From contig NZ_JADBEE010000001.1 of the NCBI RefSeq assembly GCF_014874065.1, positions 372,001 through 436,000 on the forward strand: 64,000 nt of DNA, read 5' to 3'. The stretch comes from Nesterenkonia halotolerans (lineage in GTDB: Bacteria; Actinomycetota; Actinomycetes; Actinomycetales; Micrococcaceae). Shown in pieces: positions 19,977 to 29,079 of the stretch. The position numbers and the translations under genes are program-made. The notes below the pieces were generated by a model. It was not told where the DNA came from, did no database searches, and saw only the letters and a list, made by a program, of their open reading frames with translations. Each line of letters starts with the position of its first letter. The first letter of the stretch is position 1.

Positions 19977-21761
19977 TCACTCCAGCACCGAATAGGTGCC
20001 GACCCTGCGGTCATCGGTGGCGCCGGTGACCTCGCCCGTCTCGTAGTCCACCTCGAGCGCCTGCACCGAGCCGAAGCCGCCCCACTCGTCGGGCCAGACC
20101 TGCAGCTCCCAGCCCAGATCCTCGAGTCCGCTCACGGTCTGCGCCCCGGGCTGATCATCGAGGAACAGCGTGCTGGACTCGTCGTCGAAGCGGAAGCGCA
20201 GCGCGTCGAAGGAGTCCTGCAGCGAAGCGTCCTGCAGGCCCCACTGCGTGAGCACCGTGCCCATGATGTTGAGGATCTGGTTGCCGCCGGGGGTCCCGAT
20301 GCCCAGCACCGGACGCTGGTCCTCATCGAGGATGATGGTCGGCATGGACCAGGTCACCGAGCGGCGACCGGGTTCGGGGCGGTTCGCCGGGGAGTCCACC
20401 GCCTCGAACCGGCTGAGCTGGTTGTTCAGGAAGAAGCCGTTCGTGGCCTCCCCAGCGCCCCAGAAGTTCGTCAGCGTATTGGTCATCGAGACCATCACGC
20501 CCTCGTCGTCCACCACGGAGATGTGGGTGGTGTTGGCGTCGATGGGCGCGCGTCCAGCCACTGAGGTCTGGCCCGGCTCTGCGGCCTCTCCCTGCTCGGA
20601 GGTCTCTCCCGGCTCGGGCTCGGGCGCGGTGTTCGCGGAGAGATCGATCTGCGCATTGGCCTGCTGGTCGGTGATCTCCTCCACCGGGACCTGCACGAAG
20701 GCGGGATCCCCCAGCTCGGTGAGCACCGTCTCCTCCGCGACCAGCCAGGCCTCGGAGAGCGTCTCGATGTACTCGGCGGAGTCGGGCTCCATCTCGGCGA
20801 TGCCCTGGGCCTCGGCGACCTGCAGCATCTGCACCAGGGCCACCCCTGGGAGGGCGGGTGCCGCCGCCAGCACGCCGTAGTCTCCGAACTCACCGGAGAC
20901 CGGATCGGAGAGAGTGACCTCGTAATCGGCCAGGGTCTGTTCGTCGAGGCCCTCGACCGCGGTGAGATCGGAGGCCAGGCTGCCGGTGTAGAAGGCCTCC
21001 GAGCCCTCCTCGGCAATCGTCCCCAGGGTCTCTGCCAGCTCTGTCTGGACCAGCTGTTCGCCGGCCTGCAGCGGGGCACCATCGACTTCGAAGGGCTCCA
21101 CCCCGTCGATCGCGTCGGGTCCGAGGTCCTCGGTCATCCGGGTCGCGAGGAAGTCATAGACCTCGAAGCCTTCGGAGGCCAGCTGCTGGGCCGGCTGGAC
21201 CAGGCGGTCCCATTCGAGGCTGCCGTGCTCCTCGTGGAGCCGCCCCATCCCAGCGACGAACCCGGGAACGCCGATCCCTGATTCGGGGATCTCGCCGTCG
21301 ACCCCCACCTCTTCGCGGTAGTCATAGAACAGCGGGTCACCGTCCTGCCCGGCGATCACCACGGAGCCGCCGCCGCCGAGCCCGGAGGCGTAGGGCTCCA
21401 CCACAGACACGGCGAAGGCGGTGGCGATCGCGGCGTCCACGGAGTTCCCGCCCTCGGCCAGGACCTCCTCTCCGGCCTGGACCGCGAGCTCATTGCCGGC
21501 GCTCACGCCTTGCTGCGAGAGCACCGCTTCGTCCTCCGGCTCCGCGGAGCTGCTCGGCTCCGGCGGTTCCACGCTGGGCTCTTCAGGCTCGGCAGTCGGC
21601 GGTGGGGGCGGCGGCTCCTCCTCTGCCGCACAGGAGGCGAGCAGGCCCAGGGTGGCGAGCAGGGCGGCGCTGCGTCCGGCCCGGCTGCGTCCCAGACGGC
21701 CTCTGCCGGCTGGACCGTGAGGGTTCTCTGGAATGTGGGGTTGGCTGGTCTGTGGCTGCAT
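19977..21761 (-). CDS. ggt: Gamma-glutamyltransferase, predicted lipoprotein
   Basis: Gamma-glutamyltransferases cleave or transfer the gamma-glutamyl group of glutathione-like peptides. The protein (594 residues) begins with a twin-Arg-rich basic region, a hydrophobic stretch and a lipobox (LLASC, cysteine about residue 44), then a Pro/Glu linker, so it is probably anchored outside the membrane. The autoprocessing nucleophile is the Thr in NTTHISVVD. Also visible are YASGLGGGG, GAGEATNGFFLNN and GIGTPGGNQI. An unusual Glu/Pro/Gly-rich insert (about residues 385-405) precedes the cleavage site. Mycothiol users lack glutathione, so the substrate is open. It lies between the DUF418 gene (12 bp) and thiD (16 bp). 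Confidence 0.92.
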   Translation of the reverse strand: MQPQTSQPHIPENPHGPAGRGRLGRSRAGRSAALLATLGLLASCAAEEEPPPPPPTAEPEEPSVEPPEPSSSAEPEDEAVLSQQGVSAGNELAVQAGEEVLAEGGNSVDAAIATAFAVSVVEPYASGLGGGGSVVIAGQDGDPLFYDYREEVGVDGEIPESGIGVPGFVAGMGRLHEEHGSLEWDRLVQPAQQLASEGFEVYDFLATRMTEDLGPDAIDGVEPFEVDGAPLQAGEQLVQTELAETLGTIAEEGSEAFYTGSLASDLTAVEGLDEQTLADYEVTLSDPVSGEFGDYGVLAAAPALPGVALVQMLQVAEAQGIAEMEPDSAEYIETLSEAWLVAEETVLTELGDPAFVQVPVEEITDQQANAQIDLSANTAPEPEPGETSEQGEAAEPGQTSVAGRAPIDANTTHISVVDDEGVMVSMTNTLTNFWGAGEATNGFFLNNQLSRFEAVDSPANRPEPGRRSVTWSMPTIILDEDQRPVLGIGTPGGNQILNIMGTVLTQWGLQDASLQDSFDALRFRFDDESSTLFLDDQPGAQTVSGLEDLGWELQVWPDEWGGFGSVQALEVDYETGEVTGATDDRRVGTYSVLE

Positions 21762-21773
21762 GATTCGTCTCCC

Positions 21774-22934
21774 TCAGGAAGGCGTCGGCTTCTGCTCCAT
21801 GGATGTTCCGGGCTTGGCCCGCCGGGGATAGGCGCGGGCGTGCTGCCGTCGGCGGTGGCGTTCGGGCAGTCGATAGTGCACTCGCAGGAAGGTCGGGGCC
21901 TTGCGCAGCAGGGCCTCCAGCGGACCATAGCGGAGGTTGGCGATCCAGACGACGGCGAAGAGGACCAGCCCCAGCATGATCGCACAGCTGATCAGCAGGC
22001 CCTCGAGCGGGTCCTGCGGACCGGGGTAGATCAGCAGGGCGATGATCACCAGGTGGGCCGTATAGGCGGTGAGCGGCATCTGACCCACGGCCACGAGCAG
22101 TCGGATGCGCTGGCTGAAGTACGGCACCACGATCAGCAGGATCCCCAGCAGCATCACGGCGGTGCCGCTGGCGCTGATCAGCCACAGCGGCATCTGGGAA
22201 TGTCCGACGGCGGAGATCAGCCGGTCGAAGTCCACATCACTGGTGTCCGGCTGGCCAAGGATCCGCACCAGCAGCTGGGAGAGTCCGAAGGCTCCGAACC
22301 CGGCGATCGCACCGACGTAGAGCAGCCGTCGCTGGACCTTGACGTTGCCCAGCGGCTGCCGCCCGATCCAGACTCCCAGGAAGAACGGGGCGATCCAGAC
22401 GACCAGCGGATAGGGGCCCGAGACGAGGATCGCCGCCACGATCTGGAACGGTGAGTCGCCCAGCTGCGCGGGTTCGATGTGGAAGTCGGTGGACTGTCGG
22501 GCAAGGATCCACAGCACCGGGCCGAGCAGCGCAGAGGCGGTGGCTGACCAGAAGAGCCAACGCGTGGACATCTTCACCATGAACGCCGCGAGGAAGAACA
22601 GCGCGGCATAGGTGGGGAGGATGACGTTGACCCCATGGTCGAGCGTCTGCAGCGCCAGGCCCAGCGCCAGCAGCAGCAGGCCCCGCCAGAGCAGAGTGCT
22701 GCGCCGGGTGATGCCCTTGGTCAGTGATCGGCGCGCCAGGAAGGTGACCCCGATGCCGGCGAGCACGACGAAGAGGATCGATGCCCGCCCGTTGAGCCCC
22801 CGCACGATCCAGGACGCCCAGCCGTCGGTGTTGTACGGTCCGACGTTGACGATGATCATGCCGAAGATCGCAAGCGCCCTCGCCACATCAAGGGCGTAGA
22901 GGCGACTCAGTCCGCGAGCCTGGGAGCTCAGCAT
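21774..22934 (-). CDS. DUF418-type polytopic membrane protein
   Basis: The 386-residue protein has about ten membrane helices. It starts with the family-typical LYALDVARALAIFGMIIVN (related to the HGSNAT/DUF1624 acyltransferase-like N-terminus) and contains a DUF418 region near the end (RYGPLEALLRK). The C-terminal 35 residues are basic and cytosolic. Members are proposed to move acyl groups or small molecules, but none close to this one is characterised to my knowledge. It begins what looks like a DUF418-ggt-thiD operon and follows the chrA terminator. Confidence 0.75.
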   Translation of the reverse strand: MLSSQARGLSRLYALDVARALAIFGMIIVNVGPYNTDGWASWIVRGLNGRASILFVVLAGIGVTFLARRSLTKGITRRSTLLWRGLLLLALGLALQTLDHGVNVILPTYAALFFLAAFMVKMSTRWLFWSATASALLGPVLWILARQSTDFHIEPAQLGDSPFQIVAAILVSGPYPLVVWIAPFFLGVWIGRQPLGNVKVQRRLLYVGAIAGFGAFGLSQLLVRILGQPDTSDVDFDRLISAVGHSQMPLWLISASGTAVMLLGILLIVVPYFSQRIRLLVAVGQMPLTAYTAHLVIIALLIYPGPQDPLEGLLISCAIMLGLVLFAVVWIANLRYGPLEALLRKAPTFLRVHYRLPERHRRRQHARAYPRRAKPGTSMEQKPTPS

Positions 22935-22980
22935 GCGGGAGGGTCCTCCTAGCCCGGGCGATCAGGTACCTCAAAACTGT

Positions 22981-23003
22981 ACCCCCTCCCGGTACGGAGG
23001 GGG
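22981..23003 (-). terminator. Intrinsic terminator after chrA
   Basis: CCCCCTCC (22982-22989) and GGAGGGGG (22996-23003) form an 8-bp GC stem with a 6-nt loop just past the chrA stop. On the minus strand it is followed by TACAGTTTTGAGG, giving a short T run. Good terminator for chrA, placed just before the DUF418 gene start. Confidence 0.65.
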
Positions 23004-23016
23004 CGGCATGCGTCGT

Positions 23017-24267
23017 TCAGAGCACCGCCCAGCCCAGCAGGCCAGCCGCGATGACCACGGCCCAGGCCGGGGCCCGCCAGCTGTTCAGCGCCACGAATGC
23101 GAGCACCGCCAGCACCAGCGCCGTGGTGCCCACCTCAAGCACCCCCACCGTGAACACCGGTGTGTAGAGGGCTGCCGCAAGGATGCCGACCACCCCCGCG
23201 TTGACGCCGAGCAGGACCCGCTGAGCCCGGGGATTGCTGCGCAGACGCTCCCAGAAGGGCACGGCCGCGAGGACCAGCAGCGCGGCGGGCAGGAAGATCG
23301 CTGCGACGGCGAGTCCTGCCCCGGCCAGCCCTGACACGCCCGCCCCGCCGGAGGCGCCGAGGAAGCCGGCGAAGGTGAACAGCGGTCCTGGCACTGCTTG
23401 AGCCGCCCCGTATCCGGCGAGGAACACCTCGGCGTCGACCAGCTGCGGGACCGTCTCGGACTGCAGCAGCGGCAGCACCACGTGGCCTCCACCGAAGACC
23501 AGCGCGCCCGCACGGTAAAACGAGTCAGCCGCCGAGGCCCAGGCGCTGCCGCTGAGAGCCGCCAGCAGAGGCAGCGCGAGGAGCAGTCCGAGGAACAGGA
23601 TCAGCGCAGTGACCGAGACGCGGCGCGAGACCCGGACGGTGAACGCATCCTGGCGCCCGGGGCCGGACTCCGGCGCGCGCAGCCAGAGCGCCCCTGCCAG
23701 GCCAGCGGCGAGGATCGCGGCCACCTGGACGAAGGGGTGCGGCACGAGCAGCACGAAGACCATGGCCCCCGCCGCGATGCTGGCTCGCGGGGCATCAGGC
23801 GTCAGGGCGCGGGCCATGCCGATCACGGCATGGGCGACCACAGCGACGGCGGCGGCCTTGAGCCCCTGGATCCAGCCGGCCTCGGCCAGGTCACCGGCGT
23901 TCTGCACCCAGAACGCGAACGCGACCAGGAGCAGCACCGAGGGCAGGGTGAAGGCGAACCATGCTGCGGCCATGCCGGCATAGCCTGCGCGCTGCAGCCC
24001 CAGCGCCATGCCCACCTGGCTGGAGGCGGGGCCTGGCAGGAACTGGCACAGCGCCACCAGGTCCGCATAGGCCTTCTCGGTGAGCCACCGACGGCGCGTG
24101 ACGAAGGCTTCGCGGAAATACGCGAGGTGCGCCACCGGTCCGCCGAAAGAGGTCAGGCCCAGCCGCAGAAACACCAGGAAGACCTCGACGACGGTCCCCG
24201 GGTGGCGCTGGGCAGACGGGGCGACGTCGTCGGCGTCGTCGGAGGGGGTCTGCGGGGGGTGCGTCAT
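23017..24267 (-). CDS. chrA: Chromate/anion transporter of the CHR family (two-domain ChrA)
   Basis: The 416-residue membrane protein has two homologous halves: the first with LTSFGGPVAHLAYFR and FLPGPASSQVGMALG, the second with GALVFGGGHVVLPLLQ and QAVPGPLFTFAGFLG. This matches full-length ChrA, which exports chromate in resistant bacteria; in many organisms the natural substrate is unknown. The ATG at 24267 is preferred to the overlapping GTG at 24270. No chrB or chromate-responsive regulator is nearby, and it is divergent from the SGNH hydrolase gene, so a resistance role is not proven. Confidence 0.9.
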   Translation of the reverse strand: MTHPPQTPSDDADDVAPSAQRHPGTVVEVFLVFLRLGLTSFGGPVAHLAYFREAFVTRRRWLTEKAYADLVALCQFLPGPASSQVGMALGLQRAGYAGMAAAWFAFTLPSVLLLVAFAFWVQNAGDLAEAGWIQGLKAAAVAVVAHAVIGMARALTPDAPRASIAAGAMVFVLLVPHPFVQVAAILAAGLAGALWLRAPESGPGRQDAFTVRVSRRVSVTALILFLGLLLALPLLAALSGSAWASAADSFYRAGALVFGGGHVVLPLLQSETVPQLVDAEVFLAGYGAAQAVPGPLFTFAGFLGASGGAGVSGLAGAGLAVAAIFLPAALLVLAAVPFWERLRSNPRAQRVLLGVNAGVVGILAAALYTPVFTVGVLEVGTTALVLAVLAFVALNSWRAPAWAVVIAAGLLGWAVL

Positions 24268-24347
24268 CACCGCATACCCTGGAACAGCAAAGTGAACAGC
24301 AGTTGAATTCGGGCCGCACCGCCGGGGTGCGCCTGCGGAGGGACAGC

Positions 24348-25511
24348 ATGCAGATCAACCACGTCGACCTGATTCCGCTGCTGCGCGGTGCGCTGGAATA
24401 CGAGACCACGGCACGCGGACTGATGCCGTGGCGGCTACCCAGCTGGGCGCGGGAACAGAGCTTCGACCCCGCCGTGGGACGAGTGGCGGGGGAACCGACG
24501 GGAGTCCGTCTGGACTTCCACACGGCGGCGACCTCGGTGGTGCTGCTCACCCACCCGACCCGACGAGTCTCTTCAGACTCGGCTGCGCCCCAGGCCTTCT
24601 ACGACGTGATTCTCGACGGCGCACTCTTCGCCCGGCTGCCCTCCCCCGGAGAGGATGCTGGCACCACCCTGCGCACCGATCAGGCGACCGGGAAGGTCAC
24701 CACGACCAAGGGCCCGGATGCACGACTCAGCGTGCCCGACCTGCCGGCCGGTGAACACCATGTGCAGATCTGGTTGCCGCACAACGAGACCACCGAGCTG
24801 ATCGGCCTGCTCTCCGACGCGGACGTCCGTCCGAGCCCGACCGCGTCGCGGCTGCACTGGCTGCACCACGGCAGCTCCATCAGTCATGGCTTCGACGCCG
24901 CCCACCCGAGCGGAACGTGGCCGGCCGTGGCGGCGGCAGCCGCGGGAGTGGAGCTGACCAACCTGGGACTTGCTGGCCAGGCGATGCTGGACCCCTTCAC
25001 TGCCCGCACCCTCCGCTCGGCGGAGGCGGACGTGATCAGCGTGAAGCTGGGGATCAACATCGTGAATGCGGACACGATGCGGCTGCGCACCTTCGTCCCA
25101 GCGGTGCATGGTTTCCTCGACACCATCCGCGAGGGCAGGCACGCCCACACCCCGCTGCTGCTGATCTCGCCGCTGCACTGCGGGATCCAAGAGGCCACGC
25201 CAGGGCCGCTGCTCTTCGAGGAGCTCGACGCGGGACCTCGCTACTCAGCCCTCGGAGATCCAGACGAGGTGAGCCAGGGCCGGCTCAACCTGCAGGGCGT
25301 GCGGACCGCATTGCGGCAGATCGCGGATCAGCGCATGGCCACCGACCCGCATCTGCACTTCCTGGACGGACTCGAGCTCTTCGGCGCTGCGGACGAGGCT
25401 GAACTCCCGTTCCGCGATCAGCTGCATCCAGGCAGCGAGGCCCACCTCCGCATCGGGGAACGCTTCGCAAATGTTGCACTGGCCCCCGGGGGTCCGCTGA
25501 ACCTGCAATGA
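24348..25511 (+). CDS. SGNH/GDSL-family hydrolase (cytosolic)
   Basis: The 387-residue protein has an N-terminal beta-rich region (about residues 1-165) and a C-terminal SGNH hydrolase domain. Its blocks are HGSSISHG (nucleophile Ser), the Gly of NLGLAGQAML, the Asn-containing KLGINIVN and the Asp-His pair in FRDQLHPG, so the triad looks intact. There is no signal peptide, so it acts in the cytosol, probably as an esterase on a small molecule. GGAGGG lies 5 nt before the ATG at 24348. Its stop overlaps the first ABC exporter gene (ATGA), suggesting that it processes or trims something the transporter exports. Confidence 0.82.
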   Translation: MQINHVDLIPLLRGALEYETTARGLMPWRLPSWAREQSFDPAVGRVAGEPTGVRLDFHTAATSVVLLTHPTRRVSSDSAAPQAFYDVILDGALFARLPSPGEDAGTTLRTDQATGKVTTTKGPDARLSVPDLPAGEHHVQIWLPHNETTELIGLLSDADVRPSPTASRLHWLHHGSSISHGFDAAHPSGTWPAVAAAAAGVELTNLGLAGQAMLDPFTARTLRSAEADVISVKLGINIVNADTMRLRTFVPAVHGFLDTIREGRHAHTPLLLISPLHCGIQEATPGPLLFEELDAGPRYSALGDPDEVSQGRLNLQGVRTALRQIADQRMATDPHLHFLDGLELFGAADEAELPFRDQLHPGSEAHLRIGERFANVALAPGGPLNLQ

Positions 25512-27400
25512 TCAGGGGCGTGCTTCTGCGAGATATGCCCTCCCGCGCCTGGGTCGCCACGGTGCTGCAATGGATCCGGACGATTGCGCTGGCGACCCTC
25601 TTCCTCGCGCTGGGGCAGGTCCTGGACTCAGCCATCGACGGTGGGAACACCTCTGCCGCGATGATCCTTGCAGCCGCTGCGGGCGGGGTCGCAGTGGTGT
25701 GCTCCGGCATCGCCGCGGCCCTGCCGCCCAGACTTCGTGCGGTCGAAGAGCGGCTGTGGCGAGGAAGCGGCATCCGCGCCGTGCTGCACCGTGATCCTGC
25801 CGCGAGCCCCGCGCCGACCACTGCTGGGCGCAGTGGCGGCGCGCACGGTGGAGCTCCACGCGGCGGCCATGGCGGTGCCAAGCCTGGCGGAGGTCATGCT
25901 GGTGCCCGTCCCGGCAGCGGTCATGGTGGCGTTCGTCCCGGCGGCGGCGAGGCTGAGCTGCTCACCGGCGGGGTGGAGCGGATCGCCGAGTATCGGGCCG
26001 AGTTCCTCGGCCCCGCGCTGGCGGCCTTCACCGCCCCCGCACTGGTGCTGCTGCTGATGGGCGTGCTCGTGGACCCGGTGATCGCCGTGCTTCTGCTGGC
26101 ACTGGTGCTGCTGGTTCCGCTCCTCGTCCGGTTCTTCCTGGCACGCTTCCGCGGACCTACTGCGCAGTACCGCCGCCTCGCTGGAGCGGCCACCAGCAGG
26201 TTCCAGGAGGTCCTGCGCTCGCTGGGCGGCCTGGTGCTGCTCGGCGCGGAGAACACCGGTCGCAAGACCGTGGCGGAGGCGGCCGCGGCGCTGCGCGTAC
26301 AGGCCGTGGCCCTGCTGAAACGCAGTCAGCTGATGATCCTGGTCAACGATGCGGTCTTTTCGCTGGTGATGATCACCGCCACCGTGGCGCTGGCCCTGTG
26401 GCGCTTCCAGGACGGGGCGATCTCGGAGGGAGACTTCCTGGCCGTCGTCCTGCTGGCCACGCTGCTCTATGAGCCCATCGACAAGCTCGGCCGCTCCTTC
26501 TACGTCGCCATGGCTGGGCGCACACAGCAGGGAATGTTCACCCAGACCCTGACGACGCCGGGCACCACCGACACCCACACCACAGACACCGCCGTCTCCC
26601 CCACCGCAGGCACTGCGGCGCGGACCTCACCCGTGAACTTCACGGAGACAGAGTCCTCGGGCGATTCCACCGACCCGGGCCATCCGCTGCTGCGGCTGGA
26701 GTCCCTGGGCGTGGAGCGCGGCGGCTCCAGCGTGCTGAGCGGGCTGACTCTGGACATCCCACGCGGCAGCACCCTCGCGGTGGTCGGGCCCTCGGGAGCG
26801 GGAAAGTCCACTGTGGCCATGCTGCTCCAGGGGCTTCTTCCAGCGGCCTCGGGGCAGCTGCTCCTCGAGGGACGCCAGGCAGACCCACGAGATCTGCAGC
26901 GGGCCGCGGTGACCGTGGCGCAGAAGCCCTTCCTCTTCTCAGGGACGGTGGCCGAGAACCTGCGCCTCGCGCGTCCCGACGCCAGCGACGAGGACCTCTG
27001 GGAGGCTCTGGAGAAGGCCCGGCTGGCCGCTGAGATCGCGGCCAAGCAGCGAGGCCTGGCCACTCAGGTCGGAGAAGACGGCGGCGCCCTCTCTGGAGGC
27101 CAGGTCCGGCGCCTGGCCATCGCCCGGGCGCTGCTCTCCGACGCGCAGCTGCTGATCTTCGACGAGCCGACGGCGGATCTCGATCGACGGGCCGAGCGCC
27201 TGGTGGACGAATCGCTGCAGGCGCTGGCCGGGGAGCACACGCTGGTCATCATCGCCCACCGCCTCGCCACCACACGCTGGGCCGATCAGGTGCTGGTGCT
27301 GGACTCGGGGCGCCCTGCGGGGCTGGGCACCCCCGATGACCTGCTCCAGCAGACGGGCTACTACGCCGAGGCCACCGCAGGAGAGGGTGAACACCGATGA
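25508..27400 (+). CDS. ABC exporter half-transporter with His/Gly-rich repeat insert
   Basis: A CydD-like fused membrane-ATPase protein (630 residues). It has about six membrane helices in two groups (residues 20-75 and 160-330), then an ATPase with Walker A GPSGAGKS, signature LSGGQVRRLAIARALL, Walker B LLIFDEPTADLD and H-loop IAHR. Between helices 2 and 3, about residues 110-148, is a Gly/His/Pro tandem repeat where related proteins have a short cytosolic helix. A Thr-rich linker (about 340-390) precedes the ATPase. It overlaps the SGNH gene and the next ABC gene by 4 nt each, so the three are coupled. Substrate unknown; there is no cydAB nearby to support a true CydD role. Confidence 0.85.
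   Translation: MIRGVLLRDMPSRAWVATVLQWIRTIALATLFLALGQVLDSAIDGGNTSAAMILAAAAGGVAVVCSGIAAALPPRLRAVEERLWRGSGIRAVLHRDPAASPAPTTAGRSGGAHGGAPRGGHGGAKPGGGHAGARPGSGHGGVRPGGGEAELLTGGVERIAEYRAEFLGPALAAFTAPALVLLLMGVLVDPVIAVLLLALVLLVPLLVRFFLARFRGPTAQYRRLAGAATSRFQEVLRSLGGLVLLGAENTGRKTVAEAAAALRVQAVALLKRSQLMILVNDAVFSLVMITATVALALWRFQDGAISEGDFLAVVLLATLLYEPIDKLGRSFYVAMAGRTQQGMFTQTLTTPGTTDTHTTDTAVSPTAGTAARTSPVNFTETESSGDSTDPGHPLLRLESLGVERGGSSVLSGLTLDIPRGSTLAVVGPSGAGKSTVAMLLQGLLPAASGQLLLEGRQADPRDLQRAAVTVAQKPFLFSGTVAENLRLARPDASDEDLWEALEKARLAAEIAAKQRGLATQVGEDGGALSGGQVRRLAIARALLSDAQLLIFDEPTADLDRRAERLVDESLQALAGEHTLVIIAHRLATTRWADQVLVLDSGRPAGLGTPDDLLQQTGYYAEATAGEGEHR
25844..25948 (+). repeat. Tandem repeat coding HGGA(K/R)PGGG-like units
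   Basis: Four consecutive units, HGGAPRGG, HGGAKPGGG, HAGARPGSG and HGGVRPGGG, are encoded by 24- to 27-bp DNA units inside the first ABC exporter gene. Each has one His at its start. The frame is kept, and the units differ by several bases, so the repeat is not a very recent copy. Confidence 0.85.
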
Positions 27401-29079
27401 TCGGTCATCTGTTGTCCATGGCCCGGGGGTCCGCCGGTCTGCTCGCGCTCTCTGCTGCGGCCCGCACAGTGACACTGCTCTGCGGCGCGGCGCTGCTGGT
27501 GTTCCCCGCCTGGCTCGTCGGCCGCCTCGCCGAGGGCTTGAGCGTCCCCGGACTGGGAACCGTGATCGCGGTGATGATCGGACTGGCGCTCGCGAAGGGG
27601 CTCACCCGCTACGCCGAGCAGCTCTCGGGACACACCGCGGCCTTCGCGCTGCTGGAGCAGCTGCGGGTCAGGCTCTACGAGAAGCTCATCCCGCTGGCTC
27701 CTGCAGTGACCGCCTCGCGCGGCAGCGGTCGACTGCTCTCGAGCGCGACCCGAGATGTGGACAGGGTGGAGGTCTTCTTCGCGCACACGCTTGCCCCGGT
27801 CATCACCGCGGTGCTGCTGCCGCTGGCTTCCGTGGGGCTGGCTTCTATGCTCGCCGGCGCGGGCATGGGCATCGCTCTGCTGAGCATCTACCTCGCCGCC
27901 GCGGCCGCGCTCATCGGCATCGGCAGGCGCAGCAGCCGCACCACCAGCACCACGCAGGTCCGCACCCGTGGCTCGCTGGCCCAGGAGGTCAGCGATGACC
28001 TGCGCGGACGCAGCGAGATCACCATCTTCGGAGCCCAGGAACAGCGCGCCCAGCGGGTGGATGAGCTCGGCGCACAGCTGGCCTCCAGCGCCCGCAGGAC
28101 GTCGGTGATGCAGGGGCTGCGGGCCGCGGCCGGACAGGGCTGGCAGGTGGCGGCCCTCTTCACGGTCCTGCTCCTGGGGCTGCCCCTGGTGCGCGGAGGC
28201 GAGATCGGGTGGACCGAGCTCCTCGTGGTGCTCGCCCTGGTGCCGGCCACCGCCCCGGCGCTCTCGGCAGTCGAGGCGCTGGGCATCTCGCTTCCGGCGG
28301 CGCTGGCTTCAGCGGCGAATCTTCGCGATCTCGAGGAGAGCCCGCCTGCCGTCGTCGAGCCGACCCAGCCCGTGATGGTGCATCCCGAGGAGCCAGGCGC
28401 GGCTTCCGTCAGCTTCCGCGACGTGAGCTTCGGCTATCCGGGCACCGACCGCGAGGTGCTCAGCGGCGTGGACCTGCGCATCGAACCGGGCGAGGTGGCC
28501 GCCGTCGTCGGCGTGAGCGGTTCGGGCAAGTCCACGCTCGCCTCCCTGCTGACCAGGGTCTGGGACCCGCAACAGGGTCAGGTGCAGCTCGCCGGGACGG
28601 ATATCCGCGAGGTCTCGCTGCGGTCGCTGCGCGCGAACATCACCGTGGTCGAGCAGCGCCCGGTGCTGGTCAGCGGCACCATCCGGGAGAACCTGCTGCT
28701 GGGAATCCCGGCTGCGAGCGAGCAGGAGATCCTCGCCGCCTGCCGCGCAGCGTGCCTGGAGGGCGACATTGCGGCAATGGCCGAGGGTCTGGACACCGAG
28801 CCCGGCGCCGAGGGGGCGCGACTCTCCGGCGGACAGGCTCAGCGCCTGGCGCTGGCGAGGGGGTATCTGCGGCGCAGCCCGGTGCTGATCCTGGATGAGA
28901 TCACCTCCGCCCAGGATCCGCTGACCCAGGCGGAGATTCTGCGCCGGATGCCGGAGGCCACCAGCGCCACGGTGATCATGATCGCCCATCGCAGCGCCGT
29001 GCTGCGCCACGTGCAGACCGTCTACGAGATCGACCAGGGGCTGCTCAGAGCAGCAGCTCGGCCAGCACCGGGAGCGTGA
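27397..29079 (+). CDS. ABC exporter half-transporter (partner of the upstream ABC gene)
   Basis: A CydC-like membrane-ATPase fusion of 560 residues. Six membrane helices lie in residues 10-300, including the coupling region RSEITIFGAQEQR. The ATPase has Walker A GVSGSGKST, signature LSGGQAQRLALARGYL, Walker B VLILDEITSAQDP with the catalytic Glu kept, and H-loop IAHR. It starts in a 4-nt ATGA overlap with its partner, consistent with a heterodimer made in equal amounts. The 3' end runs 35 nt into the convergent AEC gene. Substrate unknown. Confidence 0.85.
   Translation: MIGHLLSMARGSAGLLALSAAARTVTLLCGAALLVFPAWLVGRLAEGLSVPGLGTVIAVMIGLALAKGLTRYAEQLSGHTAAFALLEQLRVRLYEKLIPLAPAVTASRGSGRLLSSATRDVDRVEVFFAHTLAPVITAVLLPLASVGLASMLAGAGMGIALLSIYLAAAAALIGIGRRSSRTTSTTQVRTRGSLAQEVSDDLRGRSEITIFGAQEQRAQRVDELGAQLASSARRTSVMQGLRAAAGQGWQVAALFTVLLLGLPLVRGGEIGWTELLVVLALVPATAPALSAVEALGISLPAALASAANLRDLEESPPAVVEPTQPVMVHPEEPGAASVSFRDVSFGYPGTDREVLSGVDLRIEPGEVAAVVGVSGSGKSTLASLLTRVWDPQQGQVQLAGTDIREVSLRSLRANITVVEQRPVLVSGTIRENLLLGIPAASEQEILAACRAACLEGDIAAMAEGLDTEPGAEGARLSGGQAQRLALARGYLRRSPVLILDEITSAQDPLTQAEILRRMPEATSATVIMIAHRSAVLRHVQTVYEIDQGLLRAAARPAPGA

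Noticed and set aside
25508..29079. Assignment of the ABC pair as CydDC
   Set aside because: The folds are CydDC-like but no cytochrome bd genes are nearby, and the SGNH partner and His/Gly insert do not fit, so only a general exporter name is given.
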